A stretch of DNA of 64,000 nucleotides from Rhodospirillales bacterium (lineage in GTDB: Bacteria > Pseudomonadota > Alphaproteobacteria > Reyranellales > Reyranellaceae), in assembly GCA_009377525.1 (NCBI GenBank), contig WHTW01000012.1:17598-81597 (forward strand), given 5' to 3'. The translations under genes and the position numbers were made by a program. The notes under the pieces were generated by a model, which was given only the letters and a program-made list of their open reading frames with translations, was not told where the DNA came from and ran no database searches. Numbering within the stretch: position 1 is the stretch's first letter; each line of letters begins with the position of its first letter. Below are positions 42,717 through 51,505 of this stretch, one piece after another.

Positions 42717-43571
42717 ATGTTGCTGAGCGCCCTCTTCCCGACGCGTGACATAGGCCGTGACCCCGCGAAGATTCGCGATTGGGCGCAGGCGGCGGAGGCC
42801 CTCGGCTACGACTGCATCGAGGTGGCCGATCACGTCTTCGGCGCAGCGCCGCGCGGCGACTGGAAGCCGACCTACAGCGAGCACGATCCCTTCCACGAGA
42901 CCTTCACGACGATGGCCTTCATCGCAGCTGTCACCAGGAACATCAAGCTGTGCAGCGGCGTGCTCATCCTGCCGCAGCGCCAAACCGGCGTCGTCGCCAA
43001 GCAGGCAGCCGAGGTCGATATCCTGAGCGGCGGACGGCTGCGCCTGGGCGTCGGCGTCGGCTGGAACCACGTCGAGTACGAAGCGCTCGGCATGGAGTGG
43101 AAGACACGCGGCGCGCGGCAGGCCGAGCAGATCGAGGTGATGCGGCGCCTGTGGACCGAGGACCTCGTCACCTTCAAGGGGAAGTTCCACACGCTGGTCG
43201 ACGTCACCATGCTGCCGGTGCCCGTCCAGCGGCCGATTCCAATCTGGTTCGGCGGATCGTCCGATGCCGTGGTCAAGCGCGCCGCCCGCATCGGCGACGG
43301 CTGGATGCCGATCCTGTCGCCCGAGGCCGCCGAGCCGAAGCTCGCGACCCTGCGCGAGCATCTGAAGACGTTCGGACGCGATTCGGCCAAGTTCGGGCTT
43401 GAGGGATGGCTGCGCATGGACGAGGCTGACCCGCAGCTTTGGGCCGCGGCCGCGCATGGCTGGCAGCGCCTCGGTGCGCAGATCGTGATGCTCTATCCGA
43501 TGTATCGTATGCCGGAGCTCGATCGGCAGATCGAGACCTTGCGGCGCTTCAAGGAAGTCGCGCCGAAGTAG
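42717..43571 (+). CDS. Luciferase-like (LLM) flavin-dependent oxidoreductase
   Basis: Protein of 284 residues with the TIM-barrel pattern of the LLM class: GYDCIEVADHVFGA, the strand FIAAVTRNIKLCSGVLILPQR, AAEVDILSGGRLRLGVGVGW and PIPIWFGGSSDAVVKRAARIGDGWMP. Members use F420 or FMN and catalyse monooxygenation or hydride transfer. The cofactor cannot be decided; alphaproteobacterial members are mostly FMN- or F420-like. CACAGGAG precedes the ATG. It follows the lyase by 42 bp and is followed 26 bp later by the Gfo/Idh gene. Confidence 0.88.
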   Translation: MLLSALFPTRDIGRDPAKIRDWAQAAEALGYDCIEVADHVFGAAPRGDWKPTYSEHDPFHETFTTMAFIAAVTRNIKLCSGVLILPQRQTGVVAKQAAEVDILSGGRLRLGVGVGWNHVEYEALGMEWKTRGARQAEQIEVMRRLWTEDLVTFKGKFHTLVDVTMLPVPVQRPIPIWFGGSSDAVVKRAARIGDGWMPILSPEAAEPKLATLREHLKTFGRDSAKFGLEGWLRMDEADPQLWAAAAHGWQRLGAQIVMLYPMYRMPELDRQIETLRRFKEVAPK

Positions 43572-43597
43572 GCAACACGAGCCTGGAGCGGACTGAC

Positions 43598-44741
43598 ATG
43601 GGCGAGCGTCGGATCGGCGTCATCATCAACGGCGCCACGGGCCGCATGGGCACGACCCAGCACGTGGCCAATCTCCTGGCCATCGCGGCGGAGGGCGGAC
43701 TTCCGCTCGCCAACGGCGACCGGCTGATCCCCGAGCTGATGCTGGTCGGCCGCGACGCCACGCGGATTGCCAAGCTTGCGGCGGAGCACGGCGGCCAGCG
43801 CTGGACGACGAAGCTCGAGGAGGCGTTCGCCGGCCCTGACCGCATCTTCATGGATTGCGCCGCCACCGGCGACCGACCCAGGCGCGTGCGGCAGGCGATC
43901 ACCGCCGGCAACCACATCTTCATCGAGAAACCCACGGCGCCCACGGTCGACGAAGCAATGGAGCTGGCACGTCTCGCCGACCGCGCCGGCCTCAAGCATG
44001 GCGTCATCCAGGACAAGCTGTTCCTGCCCGGCTTCGCCAAGCTCTTGGCCGTAGCCAAGTCCGATTTCTTCGGCCGCATCCTGTCGGTGAAGATCGACGC
44101 TGGCTCATGGATCTTCGACGGCAGCGAGCAGGAATGCCAGCGGCCGAGCTGGAACTACAAGAAGGCCGAAGGCGGCGGCCTGGCGCTCGATATGATGGCG
44201 CACTGGCGCTACATGATCGATCGCCTGGCGTCGCCGATCACCGATGTCTGCGCGGTCATGACCACGGCGATCCCCGAGCGCGTCGACGAAGGCGGGCAGC
44301 GATACAAGGTCGATGTCGAAGACACCAACTATGCGCTGGTGAAGGTGCACGGCGGCGCGATCGGCGTGATCACCAACAGCTGGGCAACGCGGCCGCGTCG
44401 CGACGACACCATGGTGGTGCAGATCGACGGCACGCAGGGCTCGGCAGTGGCGGGACGCTTCCGCTGTTTCACCCAGTCAGCGGCCGACGCCGGAGGCCTT
44501 CATCAAGGCCGCCCGGCCCGGCGGTGTCGACCTGATGGTGCATTGGAAAGAAGTGCCGGATGCGGGCGACAACAAGAATGCCTTTCGCAAGTGCTGGGAA
44601 GCGTTCCTGCGGCACGTCGGAGAAGATGCGCCTTACCTGCCGACGCTGGTCGAGGGCGCCAAGGCCGTGCAGCTCGCCGACCTCGCCTATCGCAGCGTTG
44701 CCGAGCAGCGCTGGATGAAAGTGCCGGAATTGAGGCTCTGA
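43598..44741 (+). pseudogene. Gfo/Idh/MocA-family oxidoreductase with a frameshift
   Basis: The first part, MGERRIGVIINGATGRMGTT through IEKPTAPTVDEAMELA and GGGLALDMMAHWRY, is a standard Gfo/Idh/MocA NAD-binding plus substrate domain. The frame breaks near 44480-44490: in the original frame the translation becomes arginine-rich, while the +1 frame continues as TPEAFIKAARPGGVDLMVHW and runs to the proper C-terminus KVPELRL and a TGA at 44739. Dropping one C near 44484 would restore the gene (about 380 residues). A sequencing error cannot be excluded. Confidence 0.75.
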
Positions 44742-44821
44742 TCGCTTGTCGTGACCATCGCGAAGACTTGATTTGTTCGGATCATGTACGGCCCCCAAGT
44801 CAGCCGGCGCTGGAGGTCCTC

Positions 44822-45385
44822 ATGCGTCCCGTCCGTTTCGCCACCATCCTGCTCGCGCTGATCGCCGCGCCAGTGGCCGGGTTCGCTGCCGTCATCGGTG
44901 GCACCTACTACGCGCCGCAGTACGACTACCGCGAGTTCTTCGCCGCGACCGATGGCAAGCCCTTCCAGGTCGTGCTGGCCGGCAATCCGTTTCCCGGCAT
45001 CGATCCGGCGATCGTGGCGCGCGACCTGCTGCCCGCCATGCAGAGGGCCAAGCCGCGGCCGGCGCTCACCTTCACCTACGACAGGCCCTCGCCGCCACCG
45101 CGTCCCGACTACCGGCTAGTGCTGGTGTTCGACCCGGCGCTCAACCTCAACAGCGATCCCGTCTGCGCCGGCGAGCCGCCGCGCTTCCGCCCCGGCACGC
45201 CGGGCCGCTTCTACGTCTATGCCATCTATTGCCGGAACGACCGGACAATGTCGCAGACCACGGCGTGGACCGACGCCACCGGCCCGACCGATCCGCGCAT
45301 CGAGCGCCTGTTCCGCGAACTGTTCCCGGTGGTCTTCAGCGAGCAGCAGAACCGCTGGGCCTTCAACGAGCCGATGTTCCCCTGA
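44822..45385 (+). CDS. Secreted protein of unknown function
   Basis: Protein of 187 residues with a Sec signal peptide (1-22, ending AGFAA). The mature part has a QYDYREFFAATDGKPFQVVLA strand, a VARDLLPAMQRAKPRPALTF segment and a C-terminal helix TDPRIERLFRELFPVVFSE, with two cysteines (VCAGEPPRF and IYCRND) that could form a disulfide. I do not recognise the family. GGAGGTCCTC precedes the ATG. It lies between the broken Gfo/Idh gene and a nested palindrome, which starts two bases after its stop. Confidence 0.7.
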   Translation: MRPVRFATILLALIAAPVAGFAAVIGGTYYAPQYDYREFFAATDGKPFQVVLAGNPFPGIDPAIVARDLLPAMQRAKPRPALTFTYDRPSPPPRPDYRLVLVFDPALNLNSDPVCAGEPPRFRPGTPGRFYVYAIYCRNDRTMSQTTAWTDATGPTDPRIERLFRELFPVVFSEQQNRWAFNEPMFP

Positions 45386-45387
45386 TT

Positions 45388-45532
45388 TCTTGCCGGACCG
45401 CGGGCCTCCAGGCCCGCTCATATCTTTTCTCCCGGACCGCGCGCGTCTCGCGCGCTCATGAATCATGAGCGAGCCGGAGGCTCGCGGTCCGGAAGAGCAT
45501 GAGCGGGCCTGGAGGCCCGCGGTCCAGTAAGA
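45388..45532. repeat. Composite palindrome, nested: one unit inside another
   Basis: The outer unit uses the TCTTGCCGGACCGCG...CGCGGTCCAGTAAGA frame with GCGGGCCTCCAGGCCCGC arms; the inner unit (about 45428-45495) has CCCGGACC...GGTCCGGAAGA with unequal arms, GCGCGCGTCTCGCGCGC on the left and GCGAGCCGGAGGCTCGC on the right. The left and right edges are two bases and one base from the convergent stops at 45385 and 45534. Confidence 0.9.
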
Positions 45533-45533
45533 T

Positions 45534-46288
45534 TCAATGGAACGTGCGTCCGGAGTCGATCACCAGCGTCTGGCCGGTCATGGTGTTGGTGCGGCACATC
45601 GTGACGACTTGATCGGCGCAGTCGTCCTTGTCGGCGGCCTTGCCCAGCAGCGACGCCTTGCGGCCGGTCTCGACCTGCTCGGGCCTGAGGTTCGCCGTCG
45701 CGCGCGTGCCTTCGAGCAGGCCCGGCGCCACGCAGTTCACCAGCACCTCGGGCGCGAGCGCCACGGCCATGCATTTGGTGAGATGGATCAGGCCCGCCTT
45801 TGAAACCGCATAGGCAATCGACGAGCCGGTCGGTCCCAGCCCCGCGACTGAGGAGATATTGACGATGCGCCCGCTGCCCTGCCGCTTCATCACAGGGGCA
45901 ACGGCCTTGGTGACCAGCATCGGCCCGGTCAGGTTGATGTCGATGATCTTGGTCCACTCCTCGTAGGTGAGGTTGTCGAGATCCTTGAACGGGATCGACT
46001 TGTTGTAGGCGGCATCGTTGACCAGGATGTCGAGCCGGCCGAAGCGCTTCACCACGCCGTCGACCATGCGCTGCACCTGGTCGCGCTTGGTGACGTGACG
46101 TCGCAGGCGAAGGTGACCGCGCCGACCTGGTGCTTCTCGAGATCGCGCGCGACGCCGTCCGCCTGGTCCTTGCTCTGGGCGTAGACGACGGCGATGTGGC
46201 ACCCCTGTGCAGCCAGCGCATGGCAGATACGCTGGCCAAGCCCGCCATTGCCGCCGGTGACCACGGCGACTGTCCCTTTCAGGTCCAT
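45534..46288 (-). pseudogene. SDR oxidoreductase disrupted by a 5-bp tandem duplication
   Basis: The N-terminal piece (MDLKGTVAVVTGGNGGLGQR, 46288 down to about 46100) is a Rossmann start; the rest in another frame has NDAAYNKS, NISSVAGLGPTGSSIAYAVSKAG and a usual SDR end. At the break the plus strand reads GTGAC GTGAC (46090-46099). Removing one copy restores FACDVTKRDQVQRM and a 249-residue SDR. The catalytic Ser-Tyr-Lys set is intact downstream of the lesion, so the mutation looks recent. The restored enzyme would be an NAD(P) ketoreductase. Confidence 0.8.
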
Positions 46289-46393
46289 GCGTTTCTCCCG
46301 TTTGAGTTGGCGGCAGCCTAGAGCCTGTTCCGGCGGGAGGGAATCACTATGATCTTTTCCACCAAACCGGCAGGCAAGCCGGATGGAGGAAAC

Positions 46394-47515
46394 ATGAACC
46401 GCAAGTACGACGTCATCGATGCCGATGGGCATGTGCTCGAGCCGTTCACGCTGTGGGACGACTACATGGATCCGCAGTACCGCGAGCGCGCGCCGAAGCT
46501 GGTCAAGGACAAGGACGGCAAGGAGCGCCTGCTGCTCGAGGACAAGATCCTCGGCAGCCGCGCGGGGTTCGGCGGCATCGGCGGCGTGGGTGCGCGCCAG
46601 GGCGTCGTCGCGGCCGACGCGATGGATTACAAGGACGGACGCAAGGGCGGCTTCGATCCGCACGCGCGCATCCCCGACATGGATCTCGACGGCATCGACG
46701 CCGCCTTCCTCTATCCCAGCCTCGGCCTGTTCGCCGGCGCGGTCAGCGACCCCGCCTTCGCCGCCGCGATGTGCCGCGCCTACAACCGCTGGCTCGCCGA
46801 CTACTGCAAGCCCTATCCCGACCGCCTGTTCGGCATCGCCATGCTGCCCATGCAGTCGATCGACGCGGCGATCCAGGAGATGCGGTTCGCGCGCAAGGAG
46901 CTCGGATTCCGCGGCGGCTTCCTGCGGCCCAACCCCTACAACGACCGCAAGCTGCACTCGCCGGACTACGAGCCGTTCTGGCACGAGGCCGAGGCGCTCG
47001 ATTTCAGCATCGGCCTGCACGAAGGCGGCAACAGCGGCATGCCGACGGTCGGCATCGACCGCTTCGACGGCCGCGGCGCGCAGCACATCATCTCGCACAC
47101 CATGGAGATGATGCTGGCGGCCATGAGCATGATCTGGGGTGGCGTGTGCGAACGGCATCCCAAGCTGCGCGTCGCTTTCCTCGAATCGGGCGGCGGCTGG
47201 ATCGCGCCCTGGCTCGACCGCATGGACCGTCATTTCGACGACAAGGGGTTCAACGATTCCGGCCTGAAGATGCGCCCGAGCGAGCTGTTCCAGCGCAACT
47301 GCTGGATCTCCTTCGAGCCGGTCGAGGGCTCGATCGGCGCGCTGGCCGAGTATATCGGCCCGCACAAGATCCTATGGGCGACCGACTATCCCCATCGCGA
47401 CGGCTTCTTCCCGGGCGCTCCGGAGATGCTGAAGGAGCGGATGAAGGGCCTGTCGCCCGAGGCTCAGCGCAACATCATGGCTGGCGGGGCCATGGGGTTC
47501 TACGGCCTGCACTGA
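46394..47515 (+). CDS. ACMSD-type amidohydrolase (amidohydrolase_2)
   Basis: Protein of 373 residues. It has the amidohydrolase_2 features: DVIDADGHVLEPF in place of the HxH metal pair (here DGHV), a conserved GFLRPNPYNDRK segment, the histidine in IGLHEGG, another in HIISHTMEMM and the aspartate in ILWATDYPHRD. It is a likely decarboxylase or hydrolase of an aromatic or unsaturated carboxylate. GATGGAGGAAAC precedes the ATG. The stop is one base before a nested palindrome; a second family member lies convergently at 47660. Confidence 0.85.
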   Translation: MNRKYDVIDADGHVLEPFTLWDDYMDPQYRERAPKLVKDKDGKERLLLEDKILGSRAGFGGIGGVGARQGVVAADAMDYKDGRKGGFDPHARIPDMDLDGIDAAFLYPSLGLFAGAVSDPAFAAAMCRAYNRWLADYCKPYPDRLFGIAMLPMQSIDAAIQEMRFARKELGFRGGFLRPNPYNDRKLHSPDYEPFWHEAEALDFSIGLHEGGNSGMPTVGIDRFDGRGAQHIISHTMEMMLAAMSMIWGGVCERHPKLRVAFLESGGGWIAPWLDRMDRHFDDKGFNDSGLKMRPSELFQRNCWISFEPVEGSIGALAEYIGPHKILWATDYPHRDGFFPGAPEMLKERMKGLSPEAQRNIMAGGAMGFYGLH

Positions 47516-47516
47516 C

Positions 47517-47657
47517 TCTTGCCGGACGGCGGGCGTCCAGGCCCGCTCATAGTCTTCGTCTTGCGGACCGCGCGCGTCTCGCGCGCCTCATGAGCGCGCG
47601 GGACGCGCGCGGTCCGGAAGAACATGAGCGGGCCTGGACGCCCGCGGTCCGGCAAGA
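47517..47657. repeat. Composite palindrome, nested: one unit inside another
   Basis: Outer unit with GCGGGCGTCCAGGCCCGC-like arms in a TCTTGCCGGAC...GGTCCGGCAAGA frame; inner unit at 47559-47621 in the TCTTGCGGACC...GGTCCGGAAGAA frame with GCGCGCGTCTCGCGCGC and GCGCGCGGGACGCGCGC arms. It fills the gap between the convergent stops at 47515 and 47660. Confidence 0.9.
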
Positions 47658-47659
47658 GC

Positions 47660-48754
47660 TCAAGGTTTGATACCGAGCAGCTGCGCCGCCGTTCCGCCCA
47701 GAATGGCGATGCGCTGCTCGTCGCTCAGCCCCGGCGTGCTCAACACAAGGTCGACCTCGGTGCTCGTCCACGGGAACGGATAGTCGGTGCCGATCATGAT
47801 CTGGCCGGGACCGGTCTCGGCGATCAGGTGGCGCAGCGCCTCCGGCGTGAACACGATGGTGTCGACGAAGAGCTGACCGTCCTTGAGATAGGCAGTCGGC
47901 TTCTTCTTGGGCAGCGGGCCGACGCGGTTGGGGAAGGTGCGGATCACCGCGTCCGAGCGATTGGCGTAGGACGGCAGGAAGCCGCCGCCGTGGGCAGCGC
48001 AGATCTTCAGCCCGGGGAAGCGATCGAGCGTCCCCTCGAAGATCAGGTGCGACAGCGCGATCGTGGTCTCCAGCGGATTGCCGATGGTGTTGGTGAGAAG
48101 ACCGCTGCCGTCGAGGCGGCCGCTCGGCTCGAGCTCACGCGTGCCCAGCGGATGCATGAAGACCAGGACGCCCAGCTCCTCGCACTTGGCCCAAAACGGA
48201 TGGAACCGGGGATTGGCCAGCTCCTCGCCCGCGACGCTGCCCCCCACGCCGACGCCGCGGAAGCCGAGCTTCTTGACAGCATGCTCGACCTGCTCGGCGG
48301 CAAGCTCGGGATGCTGCAGCGCCGCCGTCGCGAAAGCGACGAAGCGGTCGGGGTTGGCGGCGCAGAACTCGACCAGCGTCTCGTTCTGGATCCGGATCAG
48401 CTCGGCGGCGACATCGCGCTCGGCCCTGTACCAGTAGGGATTGATGCTGAGCGCCTCGACGTCGATGCCCTGCGCGTCCATCGCGGCGATGCGCGCGCTG
48501 GTGTCGTCCATCAGAAGGCCGGGCGCTTCGAGTGGATGCTTGACCAGCGCCATCGCCTTGGGCACGCAGCAATGGGCGTGCACGTCGATGGTCTTGACCC
48601 GCTTGCCGTTGACCACGACCTCGCGCCGGCGAGGATGGGCATGATCATGACCATGTGCAGGCGGGCCTGCGGCGGCCGCGCTCTGCATCTCGCAGCCCGT
48701 GAACACGATGCCGCCTGCAGCAGGGCCCGGAACCAGATCACCAGTCAAAGACAT
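47660..48754 (-). CDS. ACMSD-type amidohydrolase (amidohydrolase_2)
   Basis: Protein of 364 residues of the same class as the gene at 46394 but clearly divergent. The HxH metal pair is present in TIDVHAHCCVP, with other ligands in VLVFMHPLGT, ICAAHGGGFLP and MIGTDYPFPW. The first 50 residues are low-complexity and histidine-rich (GPPAHGHDHAHPRRR) and are not part of the fold; a later start is possible but none has a good ribosome-binding site. Decarboxylation or hydrolysis of a ring-cleavage product is a reasonable guess. Confidence 0.87.
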   Translation of the reverse strand: MSLTGDLVPGPAAGGIVFTGCEMQSAAAAGPPAHGHDHAHPRRREVVVNGKRVKTIDVHAHCCVPKAMALVKHPLEAPGLLMDDTSARIAAMDAQGIDVEALSINPYWYRAERDVAAELIRIQNETLVEFCAANPDRFVAFATAALQHPELAAEQVEHAVKKLGFRGVGVGGSVAGEELANPRFHPFWAKCEELGVLVFMHPLGTRELEPSGRLDGSGLLTNTIGNPLETTIALSHLIFEGTLDRFPGLKICAAHGGGFLPSYANRSDAVIRTFPNRVGPLPKKKPTAYLKDGQLFVDTIVFTPEALRHLIAETGPGQIMIGTDYPFPWTSTEVDLVLSTPGLSDEQRIAILGGTAAQLLGIKP

Positions 48755-48838
48755 GCGCTTCCCCGGTCAGTTCGTTTCGGCCCGCCACCATATCGCGCCT
48801 CGTTCGCGAAGTCGCTCATCACCCCCTAGACTGCCGCC

Positions 48839-49657
48839 ATGACAGACAACGATCTTCAAAGGCAAAGCGCCTCCTATCGCCTGGCTGCGCTGGATGAGGA
48901 CTTCATCCTGGGTGATTCGACACGAGGCGTCCGCTTCCTGCTCGAATATGCCAAGGCCGAGGAGCTGCTGAGAAAATGGGGGGTCATTTCGACGATCGTC
49001 GTGTTCGGCAGCGCCCGCGCCAAGCCGGCCGTCGAAGGCGATCCCCGGCAAGCCATGGCGACGCCCTCCGCGGAGGCGATGTCGCGACAGATCGAGCGCG
49101 CAGCGCACTGGTACGAACAGGCCCGCCGCTTCGGACGCATCGCCTCGGAGCGCGGCGGCGCTCTGCAGAGCCGCCGGGCGGGCCGGCGCAACGTGATCGC
49201 CACCGGCGGCGGCGGCGGCATCATGGAGGCGGCCAACCGTGGCGCATCGGAGGCCGGGGCTCCATCGGTCGGCTTCAACATCCGCCTGCCGACGGAGCAG
49301 GAGCCCAACGCCTACTCGACTCCTGAGCTGACCTTCCAGTTCCACTACTTTGCCATGCGGAAGATGCATCTCGCGATGCGCGCCGCTGCCTTGGTGGTCT
49401 TTCCCGGCGGATTCGGCACCCTGGACGAGCTGTTCGAGATCCTCACCCTGGTTCAGACCGGCAAGGCGCCGCACATTCCCATCGTGTGCTTCGACCGCGG
49501 ATACTGGAGGCACGTCATCAACTTCGATGCCTTGCTCGAGGCTGGCATGATCACGACGACCAACCTCGACCTCTTCAGCTTCGCCGACGATGCGGAAGAA
49601 GCGTGGAAGTGCCTGGTCGATCGTGGCTTGACGACCGAGGTGCCGCCCGACGACTAG
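48839..49657 (+). CDS. LOG/TIGR00730-type Rossmann-fold nucleotide-binding protein
   Basis: Protein of 272 residues. TIVVFGSARAKP opens a Rossmann-like fold; GGGGGIMEAANRGASEAGAPSV and the diagnostic PGGFGTLDELFEILT motif follow. The family includes cytokinin-activating LOG phosphoribohydrolases and nucleoside 5'-monophosphate hydrolases (PpnN-like). The region between residues 65 and 120 is longer than in plain LOG proteins (an inserted helical segment, SRQIERAAHWYEQARRFGR), as in the longer PpnN-related group. It probably removes the base from a nucleotide. Confidence 0.85.
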   Translation: MTDNDLQRQSASYRLAALDEDFILGDSTRGVRFLLEYAKAEELLRKWGVISTIVVFGSARAKPAVEGDPRQAMATPSAEAMSRQIERAAHWYEQARRFGRIASERGGALQSRRAGRRNVIATGGGGGIMEAANRGASEAGAPSVGFNIRLPTEQEPNAYSTPELTFQFHYFAMRKMHLAMRAAALVVFPGGFGTLDELFEILTLVQTGKAPHIPIVCFDRGYWRHVINFDALLEAGMITTTNLDLFSFADDAEEAWKCLVDRGLTTEVPPDD

Positions 49658-49689
49658 AGCGATTTCGCGGTGTTCGTTGTTTCAACGGG

Positions 49690-49727
49690 CACAATCCGCT
49701 TGGCTGATTCCAGCCGAGCGGATTGTG
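49690..49727 (+). terminator. Inverted repeat after the LOG-like gene
   Basis: CACAATCCGCT (49690-49700) pairs with AGCGGATTGTG (49717-49727), with a smaller GGCTG/CAGCC hairpin inside, and ends near a short T-rich tail (TTCTAG). It is 32 bp after the stop and unrelated to the other palindrome families. A terminator role is likely but not proven; the stem is imperfectly placed for a classic intrinsic terminator. Confidence 0.55.
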
Positions 49728-49784
49728 TTCTAGACGCCGGGCTCCGGTCGGCTACGATGACGGCCTGTTCACCGGAGTCCTCTT

Positions 49785-50411
49785 ATGGCCGACCACGATC
49801 ACTCCCACGAGCATGGCTCGGAACTGTCCGAGACCCAGCTGCGTGTGCGCGCGCTGGAAACCATCCTGACCGAGAAGGGCTACATCGATCCGGCGGCGCT
49901 CGACGCCATCGTCGAGACCTACGAAACCAAGGTCGGTCCGCGCAACGGCGCCCGCGTCGTCGCCAAGGCCTGGACCGATCCCGCCTTCAAGCAGGCGCTC
50001 CTGAAGGACGCCACCGCGGCGGTCGGCACGCTGGGCCATGTCAGCCCGGTCGGCGATCACCTGGTCGCCGTCGAGAACACGCCGCAACGCCACAACATGA
50101 TCGTGTGCACGCTGTGCTCCTGCTATCCGTGGGAAATGCTCGGCCTGCCGCCGGTCTGGTACAAGTCGGCCCCCTACCGCTCGCGCGCGGTCAAGGATCC
50201 GCGCGGCGTGCTGGCCGACTTCGGCGTCGCTCTGCCCAAGGAGACCGAGATCCGCGTCTGGGATTCGACGGCCGAGACGCGCTTCCTGGTGCTGCCCATG
50301 CGGCCCGCCGGCACCGAGGAGTGGAGCGAGGAGCGGCTGGCCGATCTCGTCACCCGCGATTCGATGATCGGCACCGGGCTCGCGCTGACGCCGGCGGAGA
50401 TCGCCAAATGA
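49785..50411 (+). CDS. Nitrile hydratase alpha subunit, cobalt type
   Basis: Protein of 208 residues. The metal-binding motif is C108-T-L-C111-S-C113 followed by YPW. The threonine at the second position is the mark of non-corrin cobalt nitrile hydratases; iron enzymes have serine there. The three cysteines should hold the metal, two of them oxidised to sulfinate and sulfenate. The N-terminus is histidine-rich (ADHDHSHEH), which might deliver metal. It forms a heterodimer with the beta subunit and converts nitriles to amides. It heads an overlapping three-gene operon. Confidence 0.95.
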   Translation: MADHDHSHEHGSELSETQLRVRALETILTEKGYIDPAALDAIVETYETKVGPRNGARVVAKAWTDPAFKQALLKDATAAVGTLGHVSPVGDHLVAVENTPQRHNMIVCTLCSCYPWEMLGLPPVWYKSAPYRSRAVKDPRGVLADFGVALPKETEIRVWDSTAETRFLVLPMRPAGTEEWSEERLADLVTRDSMIGTGLALTPAEIAK

Positions 50412-51064
50412 ACGGCGTGCACGACATGGGCGGCATGGACGGCTTCGGCAAGGTCGAAGCCGAGCAGAGCGAGCCGCCGTTCCACGAGACGTGGGAGGGC
50501 CGCGTGCTCGCCATGCAGCGGGCGATGGGCTATGCGGGCGCCTGGCATATCGACGACGGGCGCTACGCCCAGGAGACCCTGCCGCCGCGGACCTACCTTG
50601 CGGCGTCCTACTATTGGCGCTGGGCGCTCGGCATGGAGAAGAACCTGCTCGAGCGCGGGTTCGTGACCGAGGACGAGCTCAAGGCCGGCCATGCGCTGCG
50701 GCCGGGCAAGAAGTTGCCGCGCAAGCTCACGAAGGACGTGGTCGACGCCGGCATGACGCGCATGTCCTTTTTCCGCCAGCAGCAGGGGCCCGCCCGGTTC
50801 AAGCCTGGCGACCGCGTGCGCACCGTGAACATCAATCCCCTGACCCATACGCGCCTGCCGCGCTATGCGCGCGACAAGGTGGGCACGGTCGAGCTGATCC
50901 ACGGCTGTCATGCCTACCCGGATTCAGTCGCCAGCGGGCGCGGCGACGATCCGCAGTGGCTCTATACCGTCGTGTTCGACGGCCGCGCGATCTGGGGACC
51001 GGACACCGATCCGACGCTTACCATCTCGATCGACGCCTTCGAGCCATATCTCGAACCGGCATGA
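50408..51064 (+). CDS. Nitrile hydratase beta subunit
   Basis: Protein of 218 residues, start overlapping the alpha-subunit stop (ATGA). It has the canonical opening [17 protein letters not shown], the [18 protein letters not shown] segment (with the arginine that contacts the claw setting) and the C-terminal SH3-like barrel [31 protein letters not shown] through [17 protein letters not shown] strands. It completes the active site with the alpha subunit. Confidence 0.95.
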   Translation: MNGVHDMGGMDGFGKVEAEQSEPPFHETWEGRVLAMQRAMGYAGAWHIDDGRYAQETLPPRTYLAASYYWRWALGMEKNLLERGFVTEDELKAGHALRPGKKLPRKLTKDVVDAGMTRMSFFRQQQGPARFKPGDRVRTVNINPLTHTRLPRYARDKVGTVELIHGCHAYPDSVASGRGDDPQWLYTVVFDGRAIWGPDTDPTLTISIDAFEPYLEPA

Positions 51065-51432
51065 TGGGCCGTCCGACCATCCCTATCTCCGGCATTCCCA
51101 GCGACGCCGAAGGGCCGGTGTTTTGCGAGCCCTGGGAGGCGCAGGCCTTCGCCATGGCGCTGGCGCTGCACAAGCGCGGCCTGTTCACCTGGCCGGAATG
51201 GGCGACCACGCTTGCCGGCGAGATCAAGCGGGCGCAGGCGGCCGGCGATCCCGATACCGGTGCGACATACTATTGGCACTGGCTCAATGCCCTCGAACGG
51301 CTGGTCACGGAGAAGGGTATCGCCGACGCAGGCCTCCTGACGCGCTATCACGACGCCTGGGACCACGCCGCCGACCGCACGAAGCACGGCGATCCGATCG
51401 AGCTCAGGCCGGAGGACTTCCGGCCGGCGTAG
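51061..51432 (+). CDS. Nitrile hydratase accessory/activator protein
   Basis: Protein of 123 residues resembling the helical N-terminal half of beta subunits: PVFCEPWEAQAFAMALALHK, then FTWPEWATTLAGEIKRAQAA and TYYWHWLNALERLVTEKG. This is the small P14K/NhlE-type activator that helps cobalt insertion by exchanging the alpha subunit. The start overlaps the beta-subunit stop (ATGA). The stop lies two bases before a composite palindrome. Confidence 0.92.
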   Translation: MMGRPTIPISGIPSDAEGPVFCEPWEAQAFAMALALHKRGLFTWPEWATTLAGEIKRAQAAGDPDTGATYYWHWLNALERLVTEKGIADAGLLTRYHDAWDHAADRTKHGDPIELRPEDFRPA

Positions 51433-51434
51433 TC

Positions 51435-51503
51435 TCTTGCGGACCGCCGGCTTCCAGTCGGCTCGGATTCATGAGGCCGGCTGGAAGCCGGCGGTCCGGA
51501 AAA
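51435..51503. repeat. Composite palindrome, single unit (CCGGCTT word)
   Basis: Frame TCTTGCGGACCG...CGGTCCGGAAAA, arms CCGGCTTCCAGTCGG (one mismatch) and CCGGCTGGAAGCCGG, apex CTCGGATTCATGAG. It spans the gap between the convergent stops at 51432 and 51506 and is the only non-nested unit at a convergent junction. Confidence 0.88.
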
Positions 51504-51505
51504 CG

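Noticed and set aside
43439..45385. One 648-codon gene joining the Gfo/Idh and secreted-protein regions
   Set aside because: The join results from the frameshift: the Gfo/Idh C-terminus lies in another frame and the secreted protein has its own signal peptide and ribosome-binding site.
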